Shown here piece after piece: positions 42,324 to 51,204 of a stretch of 64,000 bases of DNA (its first letter is position 1; each line of letters starts with the position of its first letter). The position numbers and the translations under genes are program-made. The notes under the pieces are model-generated. The model ran no database searches. It saw nothing but the letters and a program-made list of their open reading frames with translations, and had not been told where the DNA came from. This stretch comes from Herpetosiphon giganteus (GTDB lineage: Bacteria; Chloroflexota; Chloroflexia; Chloroflexales; Herpetosiphonaceae), in NCBI RefSeq assembly GCF_016907925.1, contig NZ_JAFBCZ010000010.1:1-64000 (forward strand), given 5' to 3'.

Positions 42324-42663
42324 CCTGAATATAGACGTTAACGGCGCGGACGGGCATCCCGACCATTTCGTTTAACGCTTCGGTTACCGCCGATTGAACA
42401 CGAGCACCGAGATCAAGCAAGTTGATGTCGGGTTGGGCGATCAGGTAGCAATCGGCACTGACACTATCATCGACAACCCGAATTGCCACGCCATCGGCGT
42501 TGGCACTTCCGCTCCCCAGCATGCTGCCCATGCGTTGTTGGCCGGGCACGCTGCCCAAACGCGCAACGCCAGCAACATCTTGGGCCGTCAGCGAGACAAT
42601 CGCTGAAAGCACATCGGGAGCAATTGTCACAGTTCCAAATGGTTGATTCACGGTTTTCTCCAC
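42301..42663 (-). CDS. Asp23/Gls24 family protein (DUF322)
   Basis: A 120-residue protein: [20 protein letters not shown], then VAGVARLG and [20 protein letters not shown], then VNVYIQDVE, the Asp23/Gls24 pattern. The function is unsettled; members are linked to envelope stress and membrane. Sitting between accC and nusB in a fab operon is common in Firmicutes and Chloroflexota. It overlaps nusB by 23 bases and lies seven bases after accC. Confidence 0.85.
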   Translation of the reverse strand: MEKTVNQPFGTVTIAPDVLSAIVSLTAQDVAGVARLGSVPGQQRMGSMLGSGSANADGVAIRVVDDSVSADCYLIAQPDINLLDLGARVQSAVTEALNEMVGMPVRAVNVYIQDVEQNRG

Positions 42664-42670
42664 GACTGCC

Positions 42671-44038
42671 CTAGGCTGTCGCTTCTTTGGCAGTCTGTTG
42701 ATTTAAAATATCAGCCAAGGTGTGCGTGGCAACATCACCGCTCACAAAAGCTGGTTCGTTCATCATGCGCAGTTGAAATGGCAAGGTGGTTGTAATGCCA
42801 CTAATCACACACTCGCTTAATGCCCGCCGCATCCGTTCAATGGCCTCAAGCCGCGTTTCGCCCCATACGATCACTTTGGCTAACATCGAGTCGTAGTTGG
42901 TGGGGGTACGATAGCCTGAATAAAGATGTGAATCGACCCGCACGCCTGGGCCACCTGGTGGTAAATAGAGATCGACAGTCCCACCAGCAGGCATAAAATC
43001 ACGGTCAGCATCTTCGGCATTAATCCGACATTCAATCGCATGCCCGCGTATTTTAATGTCATCCTGAGTGAGCGTCAAGCGTTCGCCAGAAGCAATCCGA
43101 ATTTGCCACTTAACTAAATCCAAGCCGGTCAGCCATTCGGTCACTGGATGCTCAACCTGCAAACGGGTATTCATTTCCATAAAATAGAAATTTCCCTGAT
43201 GATCGAGCAAAAATTCCATGGTGCCGGCGTTGTAGTAGCCAATCTCGCGCACGCCGTGCAAGGCGGCTGCGCCCATTTTTTGGCGCAATTCTGGGGTCAG
43301 GGCTGGCGATGGGCCTTCTTCGACGACTTTTTGGTGGCGACGTTGCAACGAGCAATCGCGCTCGCCAAGGTGAATTGCATTGCCATGCTGGTCGGCCAAA
43401 ATCTGAATTTCAACGTGACGCACGACAGGCAAGTATTTTTCCATATACAAATCGCCACGGCCAAAGGCGGCTTCGGCTTCGGCGCGTGCTGTATTGAAGG
43501 CTCGCGCCAATTCGTCAGGCTGGTTGACGACGCGCATGCCGCGCCCGCCACCGCCAGCGACAGCCTTCAAGAGCACCGGGTAGCCAATGCTATCGGCAAG
43601 GCCTTGGGCTTCTTCAACGCTGGTCAAGGGGTTTTCGGTGCCAGGCACAAGCGGCAGGCCAGCGAGTTTCATGGCTTGTTTGGCAAGGGCTTTATCGCCC
43701 ATTCGCTGAATCGAATCTGCCGAAGGGCCAATGAAGGTCAGGCCACATTCACGGCAGCTCTCAGCAAAATAGGGATTTTCCGAAAGAAAGCCATAGCCAG
43801 GGTGAATCGCATCGCAATCGCTAATCAGCGCGGCGCTAATCAAGGCTGGCGCGTTCAGGTAAGATTTAGCGGGGGCTGGCGGGCCGATACAAATTGCTTC
43901 ATCGGCCATGCGCACTGCCAGCGAATCGCGATCGGCCTCGGAATAGGCCGCAACCGCTTTGATGCCCAACTCATGGCAGGCGCGAATGATCCGCACGGCA
44001 ATTTCGCCACGATTGGCAACCAAAATTTTGCGTAACAT
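42671..44038 (-). CDS. accC: Biotin carboxylase subunit of acetyl-CoA carboxylase
   Basis: A 455-residue ATP-grasp enzyme. It starts KILVANRGEIAVRIIRACHE, with HPGYGFLSENPYFAE, the ATP site AVAGGGGRGMRVV, the biotin carboxylase signature MEMNTRLQVEHPVTE and the C-terminal domain. It makes carboxybiotin for malonyl-CoA production. GAGG precedes ATG. The carrier protein gene accB, often directly upstream, is absent here; the gene upstream is fabG. Hence accB and accD must lie elsewhere. Confidence 0.97.
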   Translation of the reverse strand: MLRKILVANRGEIAVRIIRACHELGIKAVAAYSEADRDSLAVRMADEAICIGPPAPAKSYLNAPALISAALISDCDAIHPGYGFLSENPYFAESCRECGLTFIGPSADSIQRMGDKALAKQAMKLAGLPLVPGTENPLTSVEEAQGLADSIGYPVLLKAVAGGGGRGMRVVNQPDELARAFNTARAEAEAAFGRGDLYMEKYLPVVRHVEIQILADQHGNAIHLGERDCSLQRRHQKVVEEGPSPALTPELRQKMGAAALHGVREIGYYNAGTMEFLLDHQGNFYFMEMNTRLQVEHPVTEWLTGLDLVKWQIRIASGERLTLTQDDIKIRGHAIECRINAEDADRDFMPAGGTVDLYLPPGGPGVRVDSHLYSGYRTPTNYDSMLAKVIVWGETRLEAIERMRRALSECVISGITTTLPFQLRMMNEPAFVSGDVATHTLADILNQQTAKEATA

Positions 44039-44086
44039 GGTGGTTCCTCAGCTAAAGCGTTCAAGCAAACGTCCCAACGCTGCTCT

Positions 44087-44842
44087 CTAATACATGGTCA
44101 TGCCGCCATCGACGGCCAAGGTTTGGCCAGTGATGTAGCCAGCAGCATCGGAAGCCAAGAACACCACCGCATTGGCGATTTCGGCAGGTTGACCCATGCG
44201 CGCCAAGGGAATTCGATCCAAGGCTTTGTTAATCAAATCTTCGGACATGGCGTTGCGGGTCATATCGGTTTCGATAAAGCCTGGGCAAATTGCGTTGGCG
44301 GTAATGCCGCGCGAAGCCATTTCTTGGGCCACCGATTTGCTAAAGCCGATCAGGCCTGCTTTGGCGGCGGCATAATTAGCTTGGCCAGCATTGCCCGTCA
44401 GACCAATCACTGAGCTAATCGTAATTACGCGGCCCCATTTATTTTTCATCATCGGGCGCAGCACAGCCTTGGTGAGCAACATCACGCCGCGCAAGTTGGT
44501 TTGCAATACATCATCAACTTCGCTCTCTTTCATGCGCAACAACAAGTTATCACGGGTAATGCCAGCATTGTTGACCAGAATATCGACCCGCCCAAAGGCT
44601 TCGGTCGTCGCTTTGAGCAAGGTTTCGTGGCTGGCAGGGTCGGCCACATCTGCTTGCACAGCAAGCGCTTTGCCACCCTTGGCCGAAATCGCCGCAACGA
44701 CCTCAGCCGCTGCTGCCTCGCTGCCACGATAATTGACCACCACGGCGGCTCCGCTTGCAGCCAAGGCCTCGGCAATCGAACGCCCGATGCCACGCGAAGC
44801 TCCAGTCACAATTGCGACACGACCGGTTAAATCTAGTTGCAT
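44087..44842 (-). CDS. fabG: 3-oxoacyl-[acyl-carrier-protein] reductase FabG
   Basis: A 251-residue SDR reductase that reduces 3-oxoacyl-ACP with NADPH. The cofactor site reads TGASRGIGRS, followed by NNAG, the catalytic Ser in TISSVIGLTG and the YxxxK site NYAAAKAGL. The start at 44842 has AAGGAG upstream. The catalytic set is intact. It is the downstream one of three FabG-type genes in a row, followed by accC. Confidence 0.93.
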   Translation of the reverse strand: MQLDLTGRVAIVTGASRGIGRSIAEALAASGAAVVVNYRGSEAAAAEVVAAISAKGGKALAVQADVADPASHETLLKATTEAFGRVDILVNNAGITRDNLLLRMKESEVDDVLQTNLRGVMLLTKAVLRPMMKNKWGRVITISSVIGLTGNAGQANYAAAKAGLIGFSKSVAQEMASRGITANAICPGFIETDMTRNAMSEDLINKALDRIPLARMGQPAEIANAVVFLASDAAGYITGQTLAVDGGMTMY

Positions 44843-44858
44843 GCTTGCTCCTTCAACA

Positions 44859-45602
44859 CTAAACCATGCGCCAACCGCCATCGACTGGCAGCACTTGGCC
44901 GGTAATATAGCCCGCCTCGGGATTGGCCAGCATAAAAATCGCTGGCGTAATTTCGGCAGGCGCTCCCAACCGTTTGAGCGGCACAATATTGGTGGCCCAT
45001 GGGATATAACTTGGGTCAAAACTCGACATATGGGGCCGCGAAATCAGGCCCGGGGCAACACTATTGACCGTAATGCCCCACGGCGCTACCTCGCGGGCCA
45101 GCGATTTCGAAAAGCCAATAATTCCGCCAAGCGCGGCAGCATAATTGGCTTGGGTCAGGCCGCCAGCCAAAGGCTGATAGCCAGTAATCGTAATAATCCG
45201 CCCATAGCGGGCTTTTTGCATTGGCCGCAACACGGCGCGGGTAATGCGGGTTACGCCACGCAGCATCGTCTCCAGCACATCGTTCCATTGCTCTAGCGTC
45301 ATCTCAGCAACTGGCGCGTTGTTGACTGCTGAATGGGCGGTGATCAGCATATCGAGCCGCTCCCAGCGCCGCACAGCCACCTCAACGAGGCTGTTCATGG
45401 CTTCAGCATCGCGCACATCGGCCTTGATTGCAATCAGGCGTTGTTCGTCGGCAATCGTGGCACACATTTCTTCGGCCAGCTCATCGCGTTGGCGATAGCA
45501 AAAAACCACCCGTGCGCCGCGTTGAATGAGGCCTGAGACAACTTCGCGCCCAATCGCGCCAGTGCCACCTGTGACAATCGCCACTTGATCATTGATACTC
45601 AT
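44859..45602 (-). CDS. FabG-like SDR lacking the catalytic Lys (probable pseudoenzyme)
   Basis: A 247-residue SDR of FabG type. The NAD(P)-binding motif TGGTGAIGREV and the C-terminal PVDGGWRM are kept, but the catalytic Ser position reads ITITGYQ, the NNAG turn reads AHSA and the YxxxK motif reads NYAAALGGI (Tyr kept, Lys replaced by Leu, codon CTT). A conventional reduction mechanism is unlikely. It is the middle gene between two intact FabGs, in the same operon, 16 bp before the next gene. It may be a scaffold, a heterodimer partner or a regulator. Loss of three catalytic features makes a simple single error unlikely. Confidence 0.9.
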   Translation of the reverse strand: MSINDQVAIVTGGTGAIGREVVSGLIQRGARVVFCYRQRDELAEEMCATIADEQRLIAIKADVRDAEAMNSLVEVAVRRWERLDMLITAHSAVNNAPVAEMTLEQWNDVLETMLRGVTRITRAVLRPMQKARYGRIITITGYQPLAGGLTQANYAAALGGIIGFSKSLAREVAPWGITVNSVAPGLISRPHMSSFDPSYIPWATNIVPLKRLGAPAEITPAIFMLANPEAGYITGQVLPVDGGWRMV

Positions 45603-45611
45603 TCTGCACCC

Positions 45612-46361
45612 CTATGGCATGACCCAGCCGCCATCAATCGTCAGCACATGGCCAATAATATACGATGCAGCAGGCGAGGCCAGAAAGGCCACCGCTGGCG
45701 CAACTTCTTCGACTTTGCCAAAGCGTTTGAGCGGAATCACATCAAGCGCCCAGGTTCGCAACCATTGCGGAATATGGTCGATAAAGTCGGTGTCGATATA
45801 GCCAGGCGCGACCACGTTGACCACAATTCCATCGGCGGTTACTTCGCGGGCCACGGCCTTGGAAAAGCCAACCAAGCCCATCTTGGCCGCAGCATAGTTG
45901 GTTTGGCCAACATTGCCCGCCAAGCCCGCCAAAGAGGCAATGCTAACGATTCGGCCATAGCTGTTGGCCCGCATCGCTGGCAATACCGCTTGAGTGCATA
46001 AAAATGCCGAGGTCAGATCAGCTTTGATCACATCGTCCCATTCCTCGTCTTTCAAACGCTGAAACAGGTTGTCGCGGGTAATACCCGCATTGTTGATCAA
46101 AATATGAATCATGCCCCATTCAGTTAATGTTTGGGTCACCATGGTTTCAACTGCCTGCTGATCGGTCACATCTGCTTGAATCGCCATGGCCGTGCCACCA
46201 GCAGCCTGAATTTCGCCAACCACTGCTTCAGCTTTAGCGGCACTTGATTGATAATTGACAACGACTTTAACGCCCCAACTGGCTAGCTCCAAAGCAATCG
46301 CTCGGCCAATTCCGCGCGATGCTCCGGTCACAATCGCAACATGGTCTTTCATTCCCCGCAT
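45612..46361 (-). CDS. fabG: 3-oxoacyl-[acyl-carrier-protein] reductase FabG
   Basis: A 249-residue SDR: cofactor loop TGASRGIGRAI, NNAG, the catalytic Ser in SIASLAGLAG and the YxxxK site NYAAAKMGL. The start at ATG 46361 has GTGAGG eight bases upstream; an alternative ATG lies three codons later. It is the first FabG after fabD, so it is probably the primary reductase of the operon, with two paralogues downstream. The acyl-chain or head-group preference of each copy cannot be seen. Confidence 0.93.
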   Translation of the reverse strand: MRGMKDHVAIVTGASRGIGRAIALELASWGVKVVVNYQSSAAKAEAVVGEIQAAGGTAMAIQADVTDQQAVETMVTQTLTEWGMIHILINNAGITRDNLFQRLKDEEWDDVIKADLTSAFLCTQAVLPAMRANSYGRIVSIASLAGLAGNVGQTNYAAAKMGLVGFSKAVAREVTADGIVVNVVAPGYIDTDFIDHIPQWLRTWALDVIPLKRFGKVEEVAPAVAFLASPAASYIIGHVLTIDGGWVMP

Positions 46362-46384
46362 AGCAAATGCCTCACCCATGTACA

Positions 46385-47317
46385 TTACTGGGCGTTATTG
46401 TACTCGCCAATCTTCGCTATGTCATCAAAGCTGGCAAGATTCAGGCGTTGCAAGCTGGGATCGATGCGCTTGACCAAGCCAGTCAGCACGTTGCCAGCGC
46501 CAATTTCAAGCACAGTTTGCACACCCAAGGCCGCCATTTGTTCAATCGTGGCAATCCAGCGCACAGGAGCCGTAATTTGAGCCACCAACTCAGCCCGAAT
46601 CTCGGCGGCGCTACTGATTGCTTGGGCGGTGCTATTGGCAATCACTGGCACGTGGGCGGCATTAATCGTCGCTGCGGCAATTGCAGGAGCCAAGCCAGCA
46701 GCGGTTGCTTCCATCAAGGGCGAGTGAAACGCGGCGCTCACATTCAAGGGCATAATTTTTTTGGCCCCAGCAGCTTTGGCTTGTTCGCTGGCTGCCGCAA
46801 CCGCCGCACTGCTGCCACTAATCACCAATTGGCCATGGGCATTTTGGTTGGCCACAACGCATGCGCCAAGCTCGCTCACATTGGCACAGACAGCTTCGAG
46901 CGGCGCAAGATCCAGCCCAATCACGGCGGCCATCGCACCTTCGCTGGCTTGGGCCATTAATTCGCCACGTTGGCGCACCAAACGCAGCGCGGTGGCAAAA
47001 TCAAGGGCTTTGGCTGCAACCAAGGCGCTATATTCGCCCAACGAATGGCCCGCAACCACGCTTGGCTTCAGCTCAATGCCTGCCTCTGCAAGCGCCGCCA
47101 ACAAGGCCACGCTCACGGTCAACAAGGCTGGTTGGGTGTTTTCAGTGGCAGTTAAATCAGCTTCTGGCCCATCAAAGCACAACGCCGCTAAATCAAAACC
47201 CAGCACTGTGTTGGCTTCGGCAAAAATTGCCTGAGCCGCCGCCGATTGTTCGTAGACTTCACGGCCCATGCCCACTTTCTGCGAGCCTTGGCCAGGAAAA
47301 AGCAATCCGATTGTCAT
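46385..47317 (-). CDS. fabD: Malonyl-CoA:ACP transacylase
   Basis: A 310-residue transacylase that loads malonate onto ACP. It has LFPGQGSQKVGMGRE, the nucleophile Ser in GHSLGEYSAL (about residue 93), the His in AAFHSPLM (about 200) and a conserved Gln-rich loop ending VLEIGAGNVL. It is the first gene of the fab-accC-nusB-acpP operon. Confidence 0.97.
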   Translation of the reverse strand: MTIGLLFPGQGSQKVGMGREVYEQSAAAQAIFAEANTVLGFDLAALCFDGPEADLTATENTQPALLTVSVALLAALAEAGIELKPSVVAGHSLGEYSALVAAKALDFATALRLVRQRGELMAQASEGAMAAVIGLDLAPLEAVCANVSELGACVVANQNAHGQLVISGSSAAVAAASEQAKAAGAKKIMPLNVSAAFHSPLMEATAAGLAPAIAAATINAAHVPVIANSTAQAISSAAEIRAELVAQITAPVRWIATIEQMAALGVQTVLEIGAGNVLTGLVKRIDPSLQRLNLASFDDIAKIGEYNNAQ

Positions 47318-47688
47318 TGGGTATCTTTCTATTATTAAGAGGGGTCAGGGGCTAGGGATTGGGGGTCAGGTTTTAGCCACGAATTACACGAATTGCACGA
47401 ATTATTTCTTTGCATCGTAAAGCTATGGCTTCATACCCAAGATCCAAATTCCAAATCCCCAACCTCTATGCTCTATGCTCTATGTTCTATGTGTAATGGT
47501 TCATTGCATTAACAACCAATTGTAACGTTCCCTCACCCCCAGCCCCTCTCCCACGGCGGCGGGCGAGGGGAGCACTCCGATCGCGGTTCCCCCTCGCCTC
47601 GCATGCGGGAGAGGGGGCTAGGGGGTGAGGGAACAAGAACGGTTGCCAATCTCATAAACCATTACATCTATGTTCTATGTTCTATGCT
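47318..47688. repeat. Repeat-filled spacer with a near-perfect 108-bp palindrome
   Basis: The 371-bp spacer between fabD and fabH. Near 47380 it has ACGAATTACACGAATTGCAC, near 47470 and 47670 CTATGTTCTATG-type words. Between 47527 and 47634 a long inverted repeat of about 25-bp arms (GTTCCCTCACCCCC...GGGGGTGAGGGAAC) surrounds a GC-rich core. Its arms match the 40055-40232 element. No gene was seen. Confidence 0.75.
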
Positions 47689-48675
47689 CTATTTCCCTCC
47701 CCACACCAACACACCCGAAGCCCAGGTTAGGCCGCCGCCAAATGCGGTCAGCAAAATCGTATCGCCTGGCTGCATGCGCCCAGCATCGGCGGCTTCGGCC
47801 AAGGCTACGGGTAAGGTAGCAGCTGAGGTATTGCCATATTCTTGAATATTGACAAACACCTGCTCCATTGACACGTTGAGCCGCTTAGCAACCGCCTCGA
47901 TAATGCGCAGATTCGCTTGATGCGGAACCACTAATTGCACATCGGCAGGCGTTTTGCCAACTTGCTGCAACACATGAACTGAGCTTTCGACCATGGCGCG
48001 CACAGCATACTTGAACACTTCAGCGCCATTCATCTGAATATATTGTTCAGACTGATCAAGCCGCTCGTGAGTTGCAGGGTAGAGCGTGGCTCCAGCCTTG
48101 ATCCACAGCAATTCGGCAGTATCGGGAATTGCGCCCAATTTGTAGGCTTGCAGCCCGCGCTCTTGCTCAGTGGCTTCGAGAATAACCGCGCCAGCAGCAT
48201 CGCCGAAAATCACGCAGGTATTGCGATCGTGCCAATTTAAGAATGGCGAGATCGTTTCTGCACCGCAGAGTAATACTTTACGCACACCGCCACCGCGAAT
48301 CATGGCGGTGACTGCGCTGAGCGCATATAAAAAGCCACAGCAAGCGGCGTTCATATCCATCACGCCAGCGTTGATTGCGCCTAATTTGGTTTGAACCAAA
48401 GCGGCGGTTGAGGGCAAAAGCAAATCGGGCGAGGTGGTAGCAACCACAATCAAATCAAGCTCTTCTGGCTGCACACCAGCCTTATCGAGCGCAATCCGCG
48501 CGGCGCGGGTGGCCATATCCGAGGTTGCTTGGCCTTCGGCCACAATATGGCGGCGCTGAATGCCGGTGCGCGATTGAATCCATTCGGCGTTGGTATCGAC
48601 AATCTGTTCAAGCTCTTCGTTCGTAAGCACCCGTTCGGGAGCGTAGCGCCCCCAGCCAGTAATTGCTGCATTCAT
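47689..48675 (-). CDS. fabH: 3-oxoacyl-ACP synthase III
   Basis: A 328-residue thiolase-fold enzyme that starts chains by condensing acetyl-CoA with malonyl-ACP. It carries the active Cys in NAACCGFLYAL, His in VPHQANLRII and Asn in GNTSAATLPVALAE. GGGAG lies nine bases before ATG 48675; the frame continues upstream without a ribosome site. Its transcript starts with yceD-rpmF, and a terminator between rpmF and fabH may set its level. Confidence 0.95.
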   Translation of the reverse strand: MNAAITGWGRYAPERVLTNEELEQIVDTNAEWIQSRTGIQRRHIVAEGQATSDMATRAARIALDKAGVQPEELDLIVVATTSPDLLLPSTAALVQTKLGAINAGVMDMNAACCGFLYALSAVTAMIRGGGVRKVLLCGAETISPFLNWHDRNTCVIFGDAAGAVILEATEQERGLQAYKLGAIPDTAELLWIKAGATLYPATHERLDQSEQYIQMNGAEVFKYAVRAMVESSVHVLQQVGKTPADVQLVVPHQANLRIIEAVAKRLNVSMEQVFVNIQEYGNTSAATLPVALAEAADAGRMQPGDTILLTAFGGGLTWASGVLVWGGK

Positions 48676-48736
48676 TGCAAAACACTCCCGTGGTGAAGCC
48701 GTTTCATGCTGCACTGCACAATAAACCGCCTAAAAT

Positions 48737-48773
48737 GCGAAAGGGACGAGAACCATGTTCTCGACCCTTTCGC
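48737..48773 (-). terminator. Terminator or attenuator between rpmF and fabH
   Basis: GCGAAAGGG (48737-48745) pairs with CCCTTTCGC (48765-48773), with an inner CGAGAAC/GTTCTCG stem; on the minus strand ATTTTAGG follows. A moderate T-tract suggests partial readthrough into fabH. Confidence 0.65.
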
Positions 48774-48794
48774 TGCTTTGCTGCCAAACATGGC

Positions 48795-48986
48795 TTATGC
48801 TTCAGCATTGTCCTTCTTGAGGTATTGGCGACCCTTGTAGGTACCGCAATTCAAGCAAACGCGATGTGGACGGCGATAGCCGCCACAGTTTGGACAAGCC
48901 GACAATGAAGGTGCGGTCAAAGCAAGGTGTTGGCGGCGGTGCCCGCGTTGTTCGCGGGTAATTTTACGTCGTGGCAATGCGCCCAT
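48795..48986 (-). CDS. rpmF: 50S ribosomal protein L32
   Basis: A 63-residue L32 with the zinc ribbon CPNCGGYRRPHRVCLNCG (Cys at about 31, 34, 44 and 47) and the usual start MGALPRRKITREQRG. It lies six bases after yceD, the standard yceD-rpmF pair, and is separated from fabH by a terminator. Confidence 0.97.
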   Translation of the reverse strand: MGALPRRKITREQRGHRRQHLALTAPSLSACPNCGGYRRPHRVCLNCGTYKGRQYLKKDNAEA

Positions 48987-48992
48987 GAGAAA

Positions 48993-49529
48993 CTAGGCTC
49001 CTTTCAGCAATTGTTTGAGCGCGGCTAAACGCTCATCGATCACTTGATCGTCCAAATCGTCGGCTGCTGGGTTATCGTTGCGGTTTTGGCCATCCAACGA
49101 CAATCCACGACAATCTGGGCGACAAATCGGCGCGATTGGTAAGTTGATGAGCGTGTATTCACGGGCAGCATCGCCAAGGTCAAGCAAATGGTTGCCGTTA
49201 ATTTTGAACACATCAGGCTCTTCTGGTTCTGGCAACGGTGCGCCCGTCGTTGCATGAACCGTCGCAAAATATTCTTCAGCGAAATCGAACTCAACAGGTT
49301 GGCTGAAATCGCTTAAGCATCGCACACATTCTAAGGTGACGTTGCCGCTCATCGCGGCATCAACTAAGACCCCATTTTTGGTGCGGGTCATTTTAACATC
49401 GCCTTCGGTAATCCTCAGGCGACTACCATCACCCAAATCTAGTTGTTCGTTTTCATATGTATACTGGCGGGTCGCCCCAACGTATTCTTGCAACAGTTGG
49501 GATACATTGAATTGGAGTTCGGATGACAT
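48993..49529 (-). CDS. yceD: YceD/DUF177 family protein (23S rRNA accumulation protein)
   Basis: A 178-residue protein. The core ECVRCLSDFSQPVEFDFAEE and ICRPDCRGL match the DUF177/YceD family, found next to rpmF in most bacteria and needed for 23S rRNA accumulation. The four Cys may bind a metal. A GGAGG ribosome site and a perfect promoter lie upstream. Length and placement fit. Confidence 0.92.
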   Translation of the reverse strand: MSSELQFNVSQLLQEYVGATRQYTYENEQLDLGDGSRLRITEGDVKMTRTKNGVLVDAAMSGNVTLECVRCLSDFSQPVEFDFAEEYFATVHATTGAPLPEPEEPDVFKINGNHLLDLGDAAREYTLINLPIAPICRPDCRGLSLDGQNRNDNPAADDLDDQVIDERLAALKQLLKGA

Positions 49530-49571
49530 ACAGTGACCTCCTGCTGGAATTCAACCCGCAAGCGACGTGAC

Positions 49572-49600
49572 ATTATAGGCGCGAGAACGCGCTCTGTCAA
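49572..49600 (-). promoter_or_regulatory. Consensus sigma70 promoter of yceD-rpmF-fabH
   Basis: On the minus strand TTGACA (49595-49600), a 17-bp spacer and TATAAT (49572-49577); both boxes are perfect. It is overlapped by the 3' end of the upstream coiled-coil gene, ending at 49597. One of the strongest promoters in the window. Confidence 0.9.
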
Positions 49601-50109
49601 ACTACGCCCAGTTCATCGAGGCCATTTTGAATAATTGTCAGCGATTTGCCGATATGCTCTTCAAGGTTGAGCAACACTTGACGCGCATATTCATCGGCAT
49701 CAGAGCGCACTTTGGCAGCTTCTGATTCTGCTTCGGCAATCATTCTGGTGCGTTCGCGCTGGGCAATTTCAAGCATGCCCTGTTCCGAAAGCGTGATCGC
49801 AATTTTCTTTTTGGTTGCCTCGATCAGTTGGTCGCGTTCGCGCACAATCTGGCGTGCTTGGCGTAATTCATTGGGAACCGCAACCCGCATCCGGTCGATA
49901 ATGTCGAAGACTTGCTTTTCGTCGATCATTAATCGGCTGGTTAGGGGCACACGGCCACCACTCGCTAAAACCTCTTCCAACTCGTTAATCAGGCGCTCAA
50001 ACTCGGCCTCAGCATATTCTGGGGGGCGCTGGTATTGCCCGACTGGCTCCACGCTGGTTGCTTCCTGATGTTCACTGGGCTGTTCTCCCCATTGGGCTTG
50101 TTCGCTCAT
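49597..50109 (-). CDS. Coiled-coil protein (DivIVA/F0F1-b-like), possible peripheral membrane organiser
   Basis: A 170-residue protein with a Gln/Glu-rich N-terminus (about 60 residues) and a long coiled coil (RLINELEEVLASGGRVP, then DIIDRMRVAVPNELRQ, then RTRMIAEAESEAAKVRSDADE). The pattern resembles DivIVA-like or ATP synthase b-like proteins. It overlaps coaD by four bases and is probably cotranscribed with it and rsmD, an arrangement that recurs in related bacteria. Its exact role is unknown. Confidence 0.7.
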   Translation of the reverse strand: MSEQAQWGEQPSEHQEATSVEPVGQYQRPPEYAEAEFERLINELEEVLASGGRVPLTSRLMIDEKQVFDIIDRMRVAVPNELRQARQIVRERDQLIEATKKKIAITLSEQGMLEIAQRERTRMIAEAESEAAKVRSDADEYARQVLLNLEEHIGKSLTIIQNGLDELGVV

Positions 50110-50603
50110 GTGCGTGACTCCTCATGCTTTTGATAGGCTTGCTTGAGCGCAAGGGCAATATGGGCGGGCACAAACGAGCTAACGTCGCCGCCATAGGCCG
50201 CAATTTCGCGCACCGCGCTTGAGCTAAGCAACGTAAACCGTTGGTCAGCCATCAAACAGACCGTATCTAGCGTAGGAGCCAAGTGATGATTGATATGCGC
50301 CATTTGAAATTCGTGCTCGAAATCGGTTGAGGCTCGTAAGCCACGCACCAACACCGTCGCATTAATCCCAAGTGCATACTCCACAACTAAACTCGAAAAA
50401 GCATCCACCCGCACATTTGGCAGGTGCGCTACCGATTCGCGAATCATGGCAATCCGTTGCTCGGTGGTAAATAGCAACTTTTTGTACGGACGATGAGCTA
50501 CCGCTAAGACCAACTCATCAAACAAGCGTGATGCGCGCTCGGCAACATCAAGATGTCCGTTGGTAATCGGGTCGAAGCTTGCAGGGTAGACAGCAATAGT
50601 CAC
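50106..50603 (-). CDS. coaD: Phosphopantetheine adenylyltransferase
   Basis: A 165-residue nucleotidyltransferase that converts 4'-phosphopantetheine and ATP into dephospho-CoA. It shows YPASFDPITNGHLDVAERA (T/HxGH), LVRGLRASTDFEHEFQMAH and the ATP-binding SSSAVREIAAYGGDVSSFVP. Length fits. It sits between rsmD and the coiled-coil gene. Confidence 0.97.
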   Translation of the reverse strand: MTIAVYPASFDPITNGHLDVAERASRLFDELVLAVAHRPYKKLLFTTEQRIAMIRESVAHLPNVRVDAFSSLVVEYALGINATVLVRGLRASTDFEHEFQMAHINHHLAPTLDTVCLMADQRFTLLSSSAVREIAAYGGDVSSFVPAHIALALKQAYQKHEESRT

Positions 50604-50609
50604 AGGTGA

Positions 50610-51185
50610 TTACTCCGATTGCGGCGGTAACGCTGGGCTCAATTCATACATTGAGAAACAGGAATCGCCGATACGCCGATGCTTGAGTAAACTCAGTGGC
50701 CCAAGTTGGGGCGGCATCACCAGCTTTGGCCAATGGCCTAAAACTAATACGCCATTTGGATCTAAAATGCCGCGTTCAGCAACCCGCACCACAAGGTCGG
50801 GAATGCCTTCCATAGCATATGGCGGATCGAGCAGGATTATAGCATATTTTGTTTTTTCGTCGATGATTTGCAGAAATTTATCGACCGAAATGTTCCAAAC
50901 TTTGGCTCGCTCAGCCAGTTTGGTCGTTTTTAGGTTGTCTTTGGTCACCGCCGCAACATGGCTGCGTGCCTCGACAAAATCGGCCCATTCAGCCCCGCGC
51001 GATAAGCACTCAATGCCCAATGATCCGGTGCCAGCAAATAAATCTAAGGCGCGGCCTTCAAAGGCATCAAAGCCCTCTAAAATAGCAAATAACGATTCTT
51101 TGACCCGATCAAGCATCGGGCGCGTGCCAATATCTGGCGGGCCTTTTAATTGTCGCCCCTTGGCACTGCCAGTAATCACCCGCAT
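50610..51185 (-). CDS. rsmD: 16S rRNA (guanine(966)-N(2))-methyltransferase RsmD
   Basis: A 191-residue SAM-dependent methyltransferase: MRVITGSAKGRQLKGP, RPMLDRVKESLFAIL, LDLFAGTGSLGIECLSRGAE and the catalytic LLDPPYAMEGIP. It modifies G966 of 16S rRNA. It lies six bases before coaD, a conserved rsmD-coaD pair. Confidence 0.95.
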   Translation of the reverse strand: MRVITGSAKGRQLKGPPDIGTRPMLDRVKESLFAILEGFDAFEGRALDLFAGTGSLGIECLSRGAEWADFVEARSHVAAVTKDNLKTTKLAERAKVWNISVDKFLQIIDEKTKYAIILLDPPYAMEGIPDLVVRVAERGILDPNGVLVLGHWPKLVMPPQLGPLSLLKHRRIGDSCFSMYELSPALPPQSE

Positions 51186-51204
51186 TGGCGTAACCCCGTA
51201 ATAT

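Noticed and set aside
43148-44035. 295-residue open frame antisense to accC
   Set aside because: accC is a strong match on the other strand, and the antisense peptide has no familiar motif. Codon bias of the sense gene opens that frame.
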